From: Propionimicrobium sp963511305
Lineage (GTDB): Bacteria > Actinomycetota > Actinomycetes > Propionibacteriales > Propionibacteriaceae
Length of the DNA: 64,000 nucleotides
Reading direction: 5' to 3'
NCBI GenBank assembly: GCA_963511305.1
Contig: CAUPIJ010000003.1
Location: 1 to 64,000, forward strand
The notes beneath the pieces were generated by a model that searched no databases, was not told the DNA's origin, and saw only the letters and a program-made list of their open reading frames with translations. The position numbers were made by a program, and so were the translations under genes. This document shows positions 16,613-26,257 of this stretch, one piece after another. Position 1 is the first letter of the stretch; the number at the start of each line of letters is the position of its first letter.

Positions 16613-18048
16613 CGGCTGATTACGCTCGCTCCGGAAGCGACTAGCTGATCCACCAACAGCGGGCCGACGATGGTGACGTCGCCAGCTCCCAACGTCAAGA
16701 CCAGATCGCCGCCTGCACAGATCTCGGCGAGACGCGCAGGAAGCTGCGCCTTGTCGGGGACATAGCGGACATCAGCACCAGCATTAGCCGCCGCATCGAC
16801 GATCATCTGCCCGGTGACGCCAGGGATCGGATCTTCCCTGGACGCATAGATATCGGTGATCACAGCTATGTCTGCCAGGGCCAACGCCTGACCAAATTCA
16901 GCGGCAAAATCTTTTGTTCGGCTGAACAGGTGCGGCTGGAAGCAGGCGATCAGCCGGCCGCCCTTATTTACCTTTCGTGCCGCGGACAGCGCTGCACGCA
17001 GCTCGGTGGGGTGATGGGCATAGTCGTCATAGACATAGACCGGGCCATCCGCCAACTCAACCGCTCCGACGCCCTGGAACCTGCGAAGCGTGCCGGTGAA
17101 CTTCGCGGCAGCCTCGACAACAGCCTGTGGCTTGATGCCCAGCAGATCAGCAACCACGAAGGCGGCAGAAGCGTTGAGCAGGTTGTGTTTGCCGGGCACC
17201 TGCAGGGAAAGGTCAATCGAGCCTTTACTCGTGAGCAACGTCGTCTTGGCAGACATGCCGGCAAAGCTGAAATCGCTGAGTCGGACGTCGGCTCCGGCCG
17301 CCTCGCCATAGGTGATAACTTGGCGGCCCTCTTCCTTCAGGCGTTCTACCAACTCCGCCGCGCCCGGATCGTCCGCGCAGGCCACGACGTGTTGAACGCT
17401 GTCGGCGGTAGCGAATCGGTAGAAACCCTCGTGGTAGTGCTGAGGGGTCGCCCAGTTATCCAGGTGATCGGCCTCGACGTTAGTGATCACCGCGATATTC
17501 GTCGGATACTGCAGGAAGGAGCCGTCGGACTCATCCGCCTCGACCACAAAGGCATCGCCCTTGCCAAGGTCGGCGCTTGCCCCCGTCGCAGCCAGCGGAG
17601 AGCCGATCACGTAGGAAGGCTCTGCCCCTACCTCGGTCAGGATCTCCGCGATCATCGCGCTCGTTGTCGTCTTGCCGTGGGTGCCGGCAACCGCGATCGC
17701 GGTCTTACCGAGCATGAGGGCGGCCAGGGCGGCGCTTCGGTGCCAAACCCGCTTTCCCCGGCTGCGCGCCTCAAGAAGCTCAACATTGCTCTCGCGAATG
17801 GCCGAACTGACTACCACCGTGTCGACGCCGTCTAGATGCGCGGCATCGTGACCGACGGTCGCAGGAATGCCCGATGCGGCAAGCTTGCGGAGATTCTTCG
17901 ATTGCACCTGATCACAGCCGCTGACCTTGGCCCCAAGTTTCTGGTAGGCGAAGGCAAGGCCGCTCATTCCGGCGCCACCGATCGCCATGAAGTGGAGGGT
18001 GCCTGCCTGATCCGCCGGCACCAATTCGACGGGCTCGATGAGACTCAT
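16609..18048 (-). CDS. murC: UDP-N-acetylmuramate--L-alanine ligase
   Basis: The 479-residue ATP-dependent cytoplasmic ligase adds L-Ala to UDP-MurNAc. Domain 1 starts with HFMAIGGAGMSGLA, the ATP loop is AVAGTHGKTTTSAMIAEI, and EADESDGSFLQY and DDYAHHPTELRA follow in the Mur ligase order. A 4-bp ATGA overlap joins it to murG upstream and ftsQ downstream. Confidence 0.97.
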   Translation of the reverse strand: MSLIEPVELVPADQAGTLHFMAIGGAGMSGLAFAYQKLGAKVSGCDQVQSKNLRKLAASGIPATVGHDAAHLDGVDTVVVSSAIRESNVELLEARSRGKRVWHRSAALAALMLGKTAIAVAGTHGKTTTSAMIAEILTEVGAEPSYVIGSPLAATGASADLGKGDAFVVEADESDGSFLQYPTNIAVITNVEADHLDNWATPQHYHEGFYRFATADSVQHVVACADDPGAAELVERLKEEGRQVITYGEAAGADVRLSDFSFAGMSAKTTLLTSKGSIDLSLQVPGKHNLLNASAAFVVADLLGIKPQAVVEAAAKFTGTLRRFQGVGAVELADGPVYVYDDYAHHPTELRAALSAARKVNKGGRLIACFQPHLFSRTKDFAAEFGQALALADIAVITDIYASREDPIPGVTGQMIVDAAANAGADVRYVPDKAQLPARLAEICAGGDLVLTLGAGDVTIVGPLLVDQLVASGASVISR

Positions 18049-19139
18049 GCCAACTCCAAAATTTCTCTAGCAAGTTTTTCTGCCGCATCGGCAGGCATCA
18101 GGTTCCGGGCGGCCGCGCGCATCTGCTTCAGCCTCGGAATGACTATCCGCACCTCTTCCAAAAGGCGCGCGGGGGTGAGCTGGTTGTTCGCGAGCATCGC
18201 CGCCGCTCCTGCCGCCACGCTCTCCTGCGCGTTCAGGGCCTGCTCGCCATTACCTATCGGCAGTGGGACGAATATCGTGGGCATCCCGACCATCGCGGTC
18301 TCCACCACGCTTCCGGCTCCTGAGCGGGCCAGCATCAGGTCGGCAGCCGCGTAAGCATCCGGCATGTTGTCAACGTAGTCGAGCGGCACGTAACATGCCC
18401 CAGATTCCTGCTGGCGGATCACCGCATCGGGAGGGAAGTTTTTGGGGCCCCAGACATGCAGGACGCTGATGCCTGAGTTAAGTAGTTGATCCAGCGCGCC
18501 AAGCGTAGCGTCGTTGAGTGCCTTGGCTCCCTGAGAACCGCCGCTGACAAGCAGGACCAGGCCCTCCTCGGGCAAGCCGAACTGCTTTCTGGCCATCCGC
18601 TGAAGAATATCGCGACGCTCTGCAAGAGCAAGATCGGTGACCTGTTTTCGGGCCGGCAGGCCAATTCGACTAGCTCGTGGCAGCGTGGTGCCTGGGAAAG
18701 TAGTGAACACCTTGGCTGCGAAGCGGGCACCGAGCCTGTTGGCCATCCCCGGACGGACGTTCTGCTCGTGAATCACCACCGGGATGCGCATCATCTTGGC
18801 AGCAAGATACGCCGGCGTCGAGACGTAGCCCCCGTAACCCACCACGACGTCTGCGCCCGCTTCCTTAAGTACACGCCGAGTCTCGCGCATCGCGCCAGAA
18901 AGCCTGACCGGCAGCTTAACCAGATCAGCGTTTGGCCTGCGCGGCATAGGGACGGCAGGGATCAGTTTTAGGTCAAGCCCAGCGGCAGGGATTACCTTGG
19001 TCTCCAGGCCGCGCGCAGTGCCGATGCAGGTCAGCTTGATGTCCGGGCAAGCGGCCAACAGCGCCTGGGCCGTCGCGATCAACGGCGAAGTGTGACCAGC
19101 AGTGCCGCCGCCAGCTAGAACAACGCTAGGGGCACTCAT
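18045..19139 (-). CDS. murG: UDP-GlcNAc transferase MurG
   Basis: The 364-residue peripheral membrane GT28 glycosyltransferase adds GlcNAc to lipid I to make lipid II. The donor-side G-loop AGGGTAGHTSPLIA is at the N-terminus. VVGYGGYVSTPAYLAA, VIHEQNVRPGMANR and LVSGGSQGAKALN are family motifs, and ARSGAGSVVE forms part of the UDP site. It overlaps ftsW and murC by 4 bp at each end. Confidence 0.97.
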   Translation of the reverse strand: MSAPSVVLAGGGTAGHTSPLIATAQALLAACPDIKLTCIGTARGLETKVIPAAGLDLKLIPAVPMPRRPNADLVKLPVRLSGAMRETRRVLKEAGADVVVGYGGYVSTPAYLAAKMMRIPVVIHEQNVRPGMANRLGARFAAKVFTTFPGTTLPRASRIGLPARKQVTDLALAERRDILQRMARKQFGLPEEGLVLLVSGGSQGAKALNDATLGALDQLLNSGISVLHVWGPKNFPPDAVIRQQESGACYVPLDYVDNMPDAYAAADLMLARSGAGSVVETAMVGMPTIFVPLPIGNGEQALNAQESVAAGAAAMLANNQLTPARLLEEVRIVIPRLKQMRAAARNLMPADAAEKLAREILELA

Positions 19140-20416
19140 CTTTTTCGACCGCCTTTACCCGTATCGACGACGCTAATCAGCTTCGGCTGCTTAACCGTCC
19201 TAGCCTTCAAGAATTCTACCGCTGCTGGTTCGTTTCTTGCCGCAGCAAGCAACAATCCGATCGCAGCGATATTAGAGACCAGCGCCGAGCCGCCCTGACT
19301 CATGAACGGCAGCGGAACACCGAAAACCGGAAGCAGCTTCATGACCACCGCGATGTTCAAGACCGCCTGCAGACAGATCCACGCGGTCACGCCAGTCGCC
19401 GCGTAGCGGAAGAACGGCTCGGTAGAGCGCAGCGCGATACGCATCCCGGCGTAGCCCAATACCGCGAACAGCCCGATGACGATTAGCGAACCGAAGAGCC
19501 CCAGTTCTTCACCCAGCACAGCGAAGACGTAGTCAGTCTGGGCACCGTTGTAGAGGCCGCCCCACTTCTGCAGTGAGCGTCCTGGGCCTAGCCCCCACCA
19601 GCCGCCGCTGGCCAACCCGTAGATAGCGTTCAACGGCTGATCTGAGCCATCGGTTCCGTGGCCAAGGAAACTAGTGAAGCGCTTCATGCGTTGCGGGTCG
19701 AAGATAATCAACACTGCGATGCCGGCCAGCGCAGTAACCCCGATGCTCAGCAACACCACCGGCGGCGAACCAACGAACCAGAGCATCGCGAGCATGATCA
19801 CGAAGATGATTACTGCCGTGCCCAGGTCGTGCTGCGCCAAGACCAGCAGCAAAACTACGCCGTAGCCGGCCAAGAACGGAAACAGCAACTGGGCTGGGCG
19901 GTCGAGCGTGCGCCGCCTGTTCGCGAAGACGCTGGCCGCCCAGATAACTAGGGAAAACTTCGCGAATTCTGACGGCTGGATCGAGCCGATAGGTCCAAGG
20001 CTCAGCCATGAACGGTTGCCGAACTCTTCGCGCCCCAGAGGGGTGAAAATCAGCATGAGCAAAACAATGCTGACGATCAGAGAAATCCAGCTGAGAAGCT
20101 GAAAGTGGATTAGCTTCATGCGCGAGAGTAGCCAAGCAATCGGTATCGCGATGACTAAGAAGATCAGCTGGCGAACAAAGAAGTGATAGGAGTTGCCCTT
20201 GTAGACGCTCGACCAAACTGAGCTTGACGAGAGCACCATCATCTGGCCGATCGCGATCAGCATCGCAGCGCAGCCGAGCAATAGGTAGTAATCTGCCATC
20301 GGCCTGGACAACAGGTTAGTCAGTTTCTTCAGCCGTCCTGCTGCCTTAAGCTGCTCTTCGACTACGGGATTTTGCGCTCGCATTTTATTCGAGCGCTGCC
20401 TGGTCGCTGTCGCCAT
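19136..20416 (-). CDS. ftsW: SEDS-family peptidoglycan polymerase FtsW
   Basis: The 426-residue protein has about ten membrane helices and SEDS landmarks: NRSWLSLGPIGSIQPSEFAK, AQHDLGTAVI, YGLASGGWWGLGPGRSLQKWG, DYVFAVLGEELG and PLPFMSQGGSA. FtsW polymerises glycan strands at the septum with its partner FtsI, also encoded here. A 50-residue basic cytoplasmic N-terminus precedes the first helix. ATG 20416 has GGGAGGAA upstream and lies 14 bp after murD. Confidence 0.96.
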   Translation of the reverse strand: MATATRQRSNKMRAQNPVVEEQLKAAGRLKKLTNLLSRPMADYYLLLGCAAMLIAIGQMMVLSSSSVWSSVYKGNSYHFFVRQLIFLVIAIPIAWLLSRMKLIHFQLLSWISLIVSIVLLMLIFTPLGREEFGNRSWLSLGPIGSIQPSEFAKFSLVIWAASVFANRRRTLDRPAQLLFPFLAGYGVVLLLVLAQHDLGTAVIIFVIMLAMLWFVGSPPVVLLSIGVTALAGIAVLIIFDPQRMKRFTSFLGHGTDGSDQPLNAIYGLASGGWWGLGPGRSLQKWGGLYNGAQTDYVFAVLGEELGLFGSLIVIGLFAVLGYAGMRIALRSTEPFFRYAATGVTAWICLQAVLNIAVVMKLLPVFGVPLPFMSQGGSALVSNIAAIGLLLAAARNEPAAVEFLKARTVKQPKLISVVDTGKGGRKR

Positions 20417-20430
20417 CAGGTTCCTCCCGT

Positions 20431-21912
20431 CTACTTCGATATGACTTCGTTAACTGCCTTCGCGAAATCGTCGCCGCGCTGATCGTAGCCCGTCCACATG
20501 TCTCGGCTAGCGGCCCCTGGAGCCAGCAGAACGGTGTCACCGGGCTTCGCGAGCTTGGCTGCCTGCTCGACCGCTTCAGCCATAACACCAGTGTCGCCTC
20601 GATCGAGCACGATCAGCGGTACCTCGGGCGCGTGTCTGGTCAAAGCGTCCGCAATTTCCTGCCGATCCACGCCGAAAACGATGGCTGCGCTCAGACGCTT
20701 GGCATGCTCCTTCACCAACTCATCAAAGGAGGTGCCCTTGGTCTGCCCGCCGGCAAGCCAGACGATGCTCTCGAAGGCTCTCATGGAGCTGTTCGCGGCG
20801 TGCGGATTCGTAGCTTTGGAATCGTCCACCCAGGTGACGCCACCTGCCTGCGCTACGGTTGCGATTCGGTGGCCACCAATATGCAGATCGTTTAGGCCTT
20901 TCTTCACCGCGCCGCCGGGCACCCCGAAGCTACGGGCCAGCGCGGCGGCAGCAAGGGCGTTCTCCACGTTGTGCGGAGCAAACGGCACTACATCGGACAG
21001 ATCCGCCAGTGGCAGCGCAGAGGTCTGCCGATTCTCGACGAAAGCCCGGTCGACGATCGCGTCATCGACCACGCCAAGCATGCTCGGGGCGGGAATTCCG
21101 CGGGTGAATCCAATGGCTCGTGCGCCCTCAATGACGTCGGCCTCGACAACCATGTCTCTGGTTACTTCCTCGGCGACGTTATAGACGCAGCTGTGCACCA
21201 CATTCTCGAAAATTCTCGCCTTGTCGTCGCTATAGGCCTGGTACGCGGCGGCTTTGTCCGCGGTCCACGGCTCGTACCATTCAAGGTGGTCTTCATGCAG
21301 GTTCAGGACAACAGCCGAATGCAAGCTCAGCGATGGTGCCCAATGCAGCTGGAAGCTGGACAGCTCCACGGCGAAAACGTCGTAGACGATCTCGTCGTTG
21401 ATGGCCTCGATGATCGGCCTGCCGATGTTACCCACCTCGGCGACCTGCAGGCCAGCCGCGCGCAGCATCGAGGTCAGCATCTGGGTGGTGGTGGTCTTGC
21501 CATTAGTGCCCGTCACGCCTAGCCAGGGCACCACCCGCCCCGGGTGCATGAAACGCCAGGCTAGCTCTGCATCGCCCCAGATCGGCACGCCACGCTCTGC
21601 GGCCTGAACCAGCAGCGGGTAGCTGGGCCTCCAGCCCGGCGAGGTGACCACCAGGTCGACGCCCTCGGGCAGGTTCGCGGAAGAGCCGGCACCGAGGCGA
21701 ACCTTACCGTCCAGAGCTTCGAGGATATTTGCCTTATCGACGTTGGCTTCGCAGTCGTTATCGTCCAGAACAGTAACGTCGGCGCCAACCTCTAGCAGCG
21801 CGTCGGCGCTAGCGTAGCCTGCCGAACCAATGCCGGCGACCACCACCCTGGCTCGCGACCAGTCAGATTCACGATTAGCGCTCTCTAGCCAATTCACTGC
21901 CCGATTACCCAT
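20431..21912 (-). CDS. murD: UDP-N-acetylmuramoyl-L-alanine--D-glutamate ligase
   Basis: The 493-residue Mur ligase adds D-Glu to UDP-MurNAc-L-Ala. It shows VVVAGIGSAGYASADALLE, the ATP loop GVTGTNGKTTTTQML, NLHEDHLEWY and DDSKATNPHAA. The ATG at 21912 overlaps mraY by 19 bp. A GTG at 21897 would instead give a 4-bp GTGA overlap like the other junctions of this cluster, and is a serious alternative start. Neither has a strong ribosome-binding site. Confidence 0.95.
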   Translation of the reverse strand: MGNRAVNWLESANRESDWSRARVVVAGIGSAGYASADALLEVGADVTVLDDNDCEANVDKANILEALDGKVRLGAGSSANLPEGVDLVVTSPGWRPSYPLLVQAAERGVPIWGDAELAWRFMHPGRVVPWLGVTGTNGKTTTTQMLTSMLRAAGLQVAEVGNIGRPIIEAINDEIVYDVFAVELSSFQLHWAPSLSLHSAVVLNLHEDHLEWYEPWTADKAAAYQAYSDDKARIFENVVHSCVYNVAEEVTRDMVVEADVIEGARAIGFTRGIPAPSMLGVVDDAIVDRAFVENRQTSALPLADLSDVVPFAPHNVENALAAAALARSFGVPGGAVKKGLNDLHIGGHRIATVAQAGGVTWVDDSKATNPHAANSSMRAFESIVWLAGGQTKGTSFDELVKEHAKRLSAAIVFGVDRQEIADALTRHAPEVPLIVLDRGDTGVMAEAVEQAAKLAKPGDTVLLAPGAASRDMWTGYDQRGDDFAKAVNEVISK

Positions 21913-22964
21913 CCCGTGTAGAAGATCGCCAGGGCGAGGCTAACCGAGATGCCGCAGATGATCCAGAACCGAATGACCACGGTCACCTCTTCCCAGTCCA
22001 GCAGCTCAAAGTGGTGGTGTAGCGGCGTCATCTTAAAGACGCGCTTGCCCTTCGTGGCCTTAAAGTAGGTGACCTGGATGATAACGGAGGCCGCCTCGAC
22101 CACGAACAGCAGACCCAGCAGGATCAGGAGCAGCTCGGTGCGGGTCAAGATCGCCAATCCGCCGACGGCAGCTCCCAGCGCGAGCGAGCCGGAGTCACCA
22201 AGGAAGATTTTCGCCGGCTTCGCGTTCCACCAAAGGAACGCGAAACAGCCTGCCGCCAAAGCGGCCGAGATGATCGCTAGGTCCCAGGGATCACGGGAGA
22301 TGTAGCACTGCGGATCAGCCCCCACGCCAGAGCCGCACCACTGATTTCGCTGCCAAATGGCGATCAGCGTATATGCACCGAAAACCATGGTCAGGGAGCC
22401 TGAGGCAAGACCGTCCAGCCCGTCGGTCAGGTTTACCGCGTTGGACGACGCGGTGATCAGGATGATCATGAAGATGATGGCCAGCACTATCGGCAGCTTG
22501 AGCCAGGAGATGTCTCTGGTGAATGAGATGAATTGTGAAGCTGGCCTGGTGCCATAGCTGTCCGGAAACTGCAGCGCGAGGAAGCCGAAGACACCGCCGA
22601 TGAGAGCCTGGCCGATCAGTTTTCCGCGGCCGGTCAGGCCGAGTGAACGCTGATGACTGATTTTCGTCCAGTCGTCAACGAAGCCCAACATGCCTGCCGC
22701 GACCAGCAATGCCAGCAAGAGTACGCCGCTAACCGAGGGCGGGGTCCAGAAGGCTAAGTGCGAAATCGCATAAGCCATTACCACGGAGAAGATGATCACG
22801 ATACCGCCCATCGTCGGGGTGCCGCGCTTGGTCTTGTGCGTGGTGGGGCCGTCGTCACGGACGAACTGACCGTATTCGTGGTTGCTCAGGAATTTTATAA
22901 AAAACCTTGTCCCGACCAGCACCATCAGCAGCGTGAGCACGCCAGCCGTAACGATGAGCTTCAT
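21894..22964 (-). CDS. mraY: Phospho-N-acetylmuramoyl-pentapeptide transferase
   Basis: The 356-residue polytopic membrane enzyme moves phospho-MurNAc-pentapeptide to undecaprenyl phosphate, making lipid I. Ten helices are predicted by eye. Motifs are GPTTHKTKRGTPTMGGIVII, FVDDWTKI, NAVNLTDGLDGLA, FLGDSGSLALG and the His-rich loop MTPLHHHFEL. ATG 22964 follows AGGAG. Confidence 0.98.
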   Translation of the reverse strand: MKLIVTAGVLTLLMVLVGTRFFIKFLSNHEYGQFVRDDGPTTHKTKRGTPTMGGIVIIFSVVMAYAISHLAFWTPPSVSGVLLLALLVAAGMLGFVDDWTKISHQRSLGLTGRGKLIGQALIGGVFGFLALQFPDSYGTRPASQFISFTRDISWLKLPIVLAIIFMIILITASSNAVNLTDGLDGLASGSLTMVFGAYTLIAIWQRNQWCGSGVGADPQCYISRDPWDLAIISAALAAGCFAFLWWNAKPAKIFLGDSGSLALGAAVGGLAILTRTELLLILLGLLFVVEAASVIIQVTYFKATKGKRVFKMTPLHHHFELLDWEEVTVVIRFWIICGISVSLALAIFYTGWVIGQ

Positions 22965-22981
22965 ATTCTCCTCGCCTGAAC

Positions 22982-24409
22982 CTAGTTGCTAAACCGTTGG
23001 GTGAGCCGCTCGGCCACCTTCTCTAAGGCTAACCCGCGACTGGCCTTAACCAGCACCACATCGCCGGCAGCCAACGTCAAGTCCTCGGCTACCTCATCTG
23101 GTTGCACGACGGTCGCCTGCCCGCCTGCTCTGGCCGCGCCCTGCGCTATTTTTTCGGCATATTGGCCAACGGAATAGATCTGATCGATGCCCAACTCGAC
23201 CGCCAACTGACCGACCTGCATATGCAGCTCGGCGGATCCATCGCCGAGTTCAAGCATGTCGCCGACGATCGCGATGGTCTTTCTTTTCCGGGCGCTACAC
23301 TCGCCAATTTTGGCGAGACTGTGCAGAGCGGCTGACATGGAACCGGGATTCGCGTTGTATGCGTCGTTGATAATCGCTATGTTCTGGGGAAGCTCAACAA
23401 GAGCCATCCGCCAGGATGACCTGGCCTCGGCATGACACAACCCCTCGGCTATCTGATCCGGCGTTAAACCAGCAGCTAGCGCCGCGGTTGCTGCGGCAGC
23501 AGAGTCAATCATCTGAGCCTTGCCCAACACCTTCAGACTTACCCGGTTTCGGCTGATCTGGCCACGCACGCTAGAGATCAAGTCGAACGAATACCTATCG
23601 AATTCGTCACCTTCGACGTTTTCCACGGTAACGGAGATCTCGGCCTTGGGAAGTTCCCCGGTGATGCTGAATGCCGCGATATTAGCCTTCGGACGCATCT
23701 TGCGAATCAGATCGTCATCGGCGTTCAGCACCGCCCAGCCGTCTTCCTGCAGAGCCGCAAAGATCTCGGACTTGGCGTCCGCGATCGCCTCGCGACTACC
23801 GAACTTACCCAGGTGGGCCATGCCGATGTTGATGATCATCGAGATCTTCGGCGGCACAATTCGGCATAGTTTTTCGATGTCGCCCTTGGCGTCCGCACCC
23901 ATCTCCGCGACGAAATACTGCGTGTTCTCATCAATCTGGCAGGCCGTCAGCGGCACCCCGATCTCGTTATTGTAGCTGCCCCGTGGGCTTACCACATCGC
24001 CGCTGGAGCTGCGCTCCAGAATCTGAGCAAGCAAGTCTTTGGTTGACGTCTTGCCGGAGCTGCCGGTGATCGCGAAGGTCACCAAGCCACGCTCGATCTC
24101 GCGATCGACCAGGCCACGGGCTAGGGCACTCAGACCTGCCACGGTGTCGTCGCAGATTAGGTGGGCTACCCCAGCGTCGGTTTCGCGGGAGGCGAGAATG
24201 GCGTTGGCTCCTGCCTCTGCCGCCTTGGCCGCGTAGTCATGCCCGTCTGCGTGCTCTCCGGTGAACGCTACGAAAAGAGAGCCCTGCGTAGCGTCGCGGT
24301 TATCGCGAACGACGTCTGGACCGACCGTCGATCCACCGTCGCCGACAAGACGACACGGGATCTCGGCAGAGACCAGCCGCGCGACGTCCGCAACTGTGGT
24401 CTTACGCAT
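22982..24409 (-). CDS. murF: UDP-N-acetylmuramoyl-tripeptide--D-alanyl-D-alanine ligase
   Basis: The 475-residue ligase adds D-Ala-D-Ala to the UDP-MurNAc tripeptide. It shows the MurF N-terminal domain, ATP loop AITGSSGKTSTKDLL, VAEMGADAKGDIEKL and NDAYNANPGSM. A MurE would contain the diamino-acid specificity motif (DNPR or similar) and none is present, so this is murF, not murE. AAGGAG precedes ATG 24409. The gene directly upstream is ftsI with a 23-bp spacer; murE, which normally sits between, is absent. Confidence 0.96.
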   Translation of the reverse strand: MRKTTVADVARLVSAEIPCRLVGDGGSTVGPDVVRDNRDATQGSLFVAFTGEHADGHDYAAKAAEAGANAILASRETDAGVAHLICDDTVAGLSALARGLVDREIERGLVTFAITGSSGKTSTKDLLAQILERSSSGDVVSPRGSYNNEIGVPLTACQIDENTQYFVAEMGADAKGDIEKLCRIVPPKISMIINIGMAHLGKFGSREAIADAKSEIFAALQEDGWAVLNADDDLIRKMRPKANIAAFSITGELPKAEISVTVENVEGDEFDRYSFDLISSVRGQISRNRVSLKVLGKAQMIDSAAAATAALAAGLTPDQIAEGLCHAEARSSWRMALVELPQNIAIINDAYNANPGSMSAALHSLAKIGECSARKRKTIAIVGDMLELGDGSAELHMQVGQLAVELGIDQIYSVGQYAEKIAQGAARAGGQATVVQPDEVAEDLTLAAGDVVLVKASRGLALEKVAERLTQRFSN

Positions 24410-24432
24410 CTATGCTCTCCTTAAAGCATTTA

Positions 24433-26247
24433 CTAGGACAGTGGTCGAGAATACTCCGGAACTTGGTCTAAAGGTAAAACGCCGTAGCGGGGCAACAAGT
24501 ACTGCATTATATTTTGCGTCACTGGGAAGGCCACTGCCTCGCCGAAAATTCCCTTTCGGGGACGATCCACCATGACATAAACAACGAATTCCGGATCCTC
24601 GATCGGCGCGACCATGCCATAGGAACCGATGTAGGTGCCGTCGTATCCGCCACCCTCACCTGCCTTCTGCGCGGTACCCGATTTGCCGCCGATCCGATAA
24701 CCCAGGATCTTCTTCTTATCAGAATTGAAAATCTCTGGAGAAGCTACCTCTGCTTCCATTACATCCAAGACCTGCTCGGACGCTTTCTCGCTGATCACCC
24801 TGCGTGGTTCCGCGCGGGCGATCTCGACTTTGTTGCCATCAGCATCCTTGGCTCCCTTGAGCAGTGTCGGCTGGTGGTAGACGCCACCGTTCGACACTGC
24901 TGCAAGGGCGGCAGTCATCTGCAAGGCGCTAACAGAGAGCCCCTGACCGAAAGCGATCTGGTCATGGGTGTAGTCGGCCATGTCCCCATCCGGAACGATG
25001 CCCATTTGCGGCTGTTCGCCAGAAACTTCGATTCCGGTGGGTGAACCAAAACCGAAGGAATGCAGATAACCGGACAGTTTTTGGCTGTCCATTAGCCTGG
25101 CAAGTTGCACGGTACCGATGTTCGAAGACTGGGCAACGATGCCCCGAGCTGTCATTTGTTGCGGGCCGTGCGACCAAGAGTCGGTGATAAAGCCACCGCC
25201 AGACTCAATCCTGCTGGGCACCTGAACAGTGGTATCAGGATCCACCAGGCCCGAATCGAATAGGGCTGCAGCGGTAAGCACCTTCTGCACTGAACCAGGC
25301 TCGTAGACGTCGCTGACAGCTTTATTAGCTAAGTGCGAGGGATCAGATTCCCCCGGATTGTTAGGGTCGAAGCTCGGCGTGTTGGCCATCGCCAAGACTT
25401 CGCCGGTCTTCGCGGCCATGACGATCGCGCTGCCACCGATCGCCTCGTATTTCTCCACTGATTTGTCCAGCTGTTGCTGGGTGAACAGCTGCAGTTCAGC
25501 GTCCAGGGTCAGCTGGTAATCCGTGCCGTCGTGTGCATGCTGAATAGTGTTTTGGCCTAGCGGGATAGTGCCGTATGCAGCCCGCTGAAAAGTCTGCTTG
25601 CCGTCCGTCCCAGCCAGTTCCTTATTCAGTGAGCCTTCCAGGCCTAGTGCTCCCTCTCCTTCGAAATTCGTGTAGCCGATAACAGAGCTGGCAAGGTTGC
25701 CGTTCGGATAGTAGCGAACCGGGTCGTCCACCGAGTAGATGCCGTACCACTTGCCTTCTTCCAGCTTCTCTGCCATCTGACGGTAGATATCGGCAGCTAC
25801 CTTTCGCTTGATTACGACGTAACGGTTGGGCGTGCCGTCCTCGTTGGTCAGCTCAGTAAGCTTTGGCAAGTAGTCATCCTTCTTGCCACCGAGATAGCTA
25901 ATCAAAATGTTCGTGATCGCTTCGGGAGCCTGAGCAGCCTTCTGCTTTTGCTCCTCGGTCATAGAATCAGGGTTAAAACCGTTGGTGCTGATCGACGTCG
26001 GATCGGCGATAACGCTGAAGGCCGGCTGGCTCTGGGCTAGCACCACTCCGTTGCGGTCGGTCAACTCTCCGCGCTGGGCCTTGATGATTCGAGTCTGAGT
26101 TAGCTTCTCCGCAGCAGCTTGGGCATTTGCGCTGGCATCGATGCCCTGGATGGACACCGCCCGCCAGACGAGCACAGAAATCGCCATGGCGAACAACACG
26201 ATGAAGACGTTGATTCGCCTGGCGCTTGAAGCCAGCTTAAGTCTCAT
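24433..26247 (-). CDS. ftsI: Septal peptidoglycan transpeptidase FtsI (PBP3-type)
   Basis: The 604-residue class B penicillin-binding protein has one N-terminal membrane helix (about residues 13-30), a PBP dimer domain with QRGELTDRNGVVLAQS, and a transpeptidase domain. Active-site motifs are the SxxK serine in YEPGSVQKVLTAAA, SSN in AQSSNIGTVQLA and KSGTA in IGGKSGTAQKAG. It cross-links septal wall with FtsW. No C-terminal PASTA domain is present. It follows the ftsL-like gene by 10 bp. Confidence 0.96.
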   Translation of the reverse strand: MRLKLASSARRINVFIVLFAMAISVLVWRAVSIQGIDASANAQAAAEKLTQTRIIKAQRGELTDRNGVVLAQSQPAFSVIADPTSISTNGFNPDSMTEEQKQKAAQAPEAITNILISYLGGKKDDYLPKLTELTNEDGTPNRYVVIKRKVAADIYRQMAEKLEEGKWYGIYSVDDPVRYYPNGNLASSVIGYTNFEGEGALGLEGSLNKELAGTDGKQTFQRAAYGTIPLGQNTIQHAHDGTDYQLTLDAELQLFTQQQLDKSVEKYEAIGGSAIVMAAKTGEVLAMANTPSFDPNNPGESDPSHLANKAVSDVYEPGSVQKVLTAAALFDSGLVDPDTTVQVPSRIESGGGFITDSWSHGPQQMTARGIVAQSSNIGTVQLARLMDSQKLSGYLHSFGFGSPTGIEVSGEQPQMGIVPDGDMADYTHDQIAFGQGLSVSALQMTAALAAVSNGGVYHQPTLLKGAKDADGNKVEIARAEPRRVISEKASEQVLDVMEAEVASPEIFNSDKKKILGYRIGGKSGTAQKAGEGGGYDGTYIGSYGMVAPIEDPEFVVYVMVDRPRKGIFGEAVAFPVTQNIMQYLLPRYGVLPLDQVPEYSRPLS

Positions 26248-26257
26248 TTACTCACTC

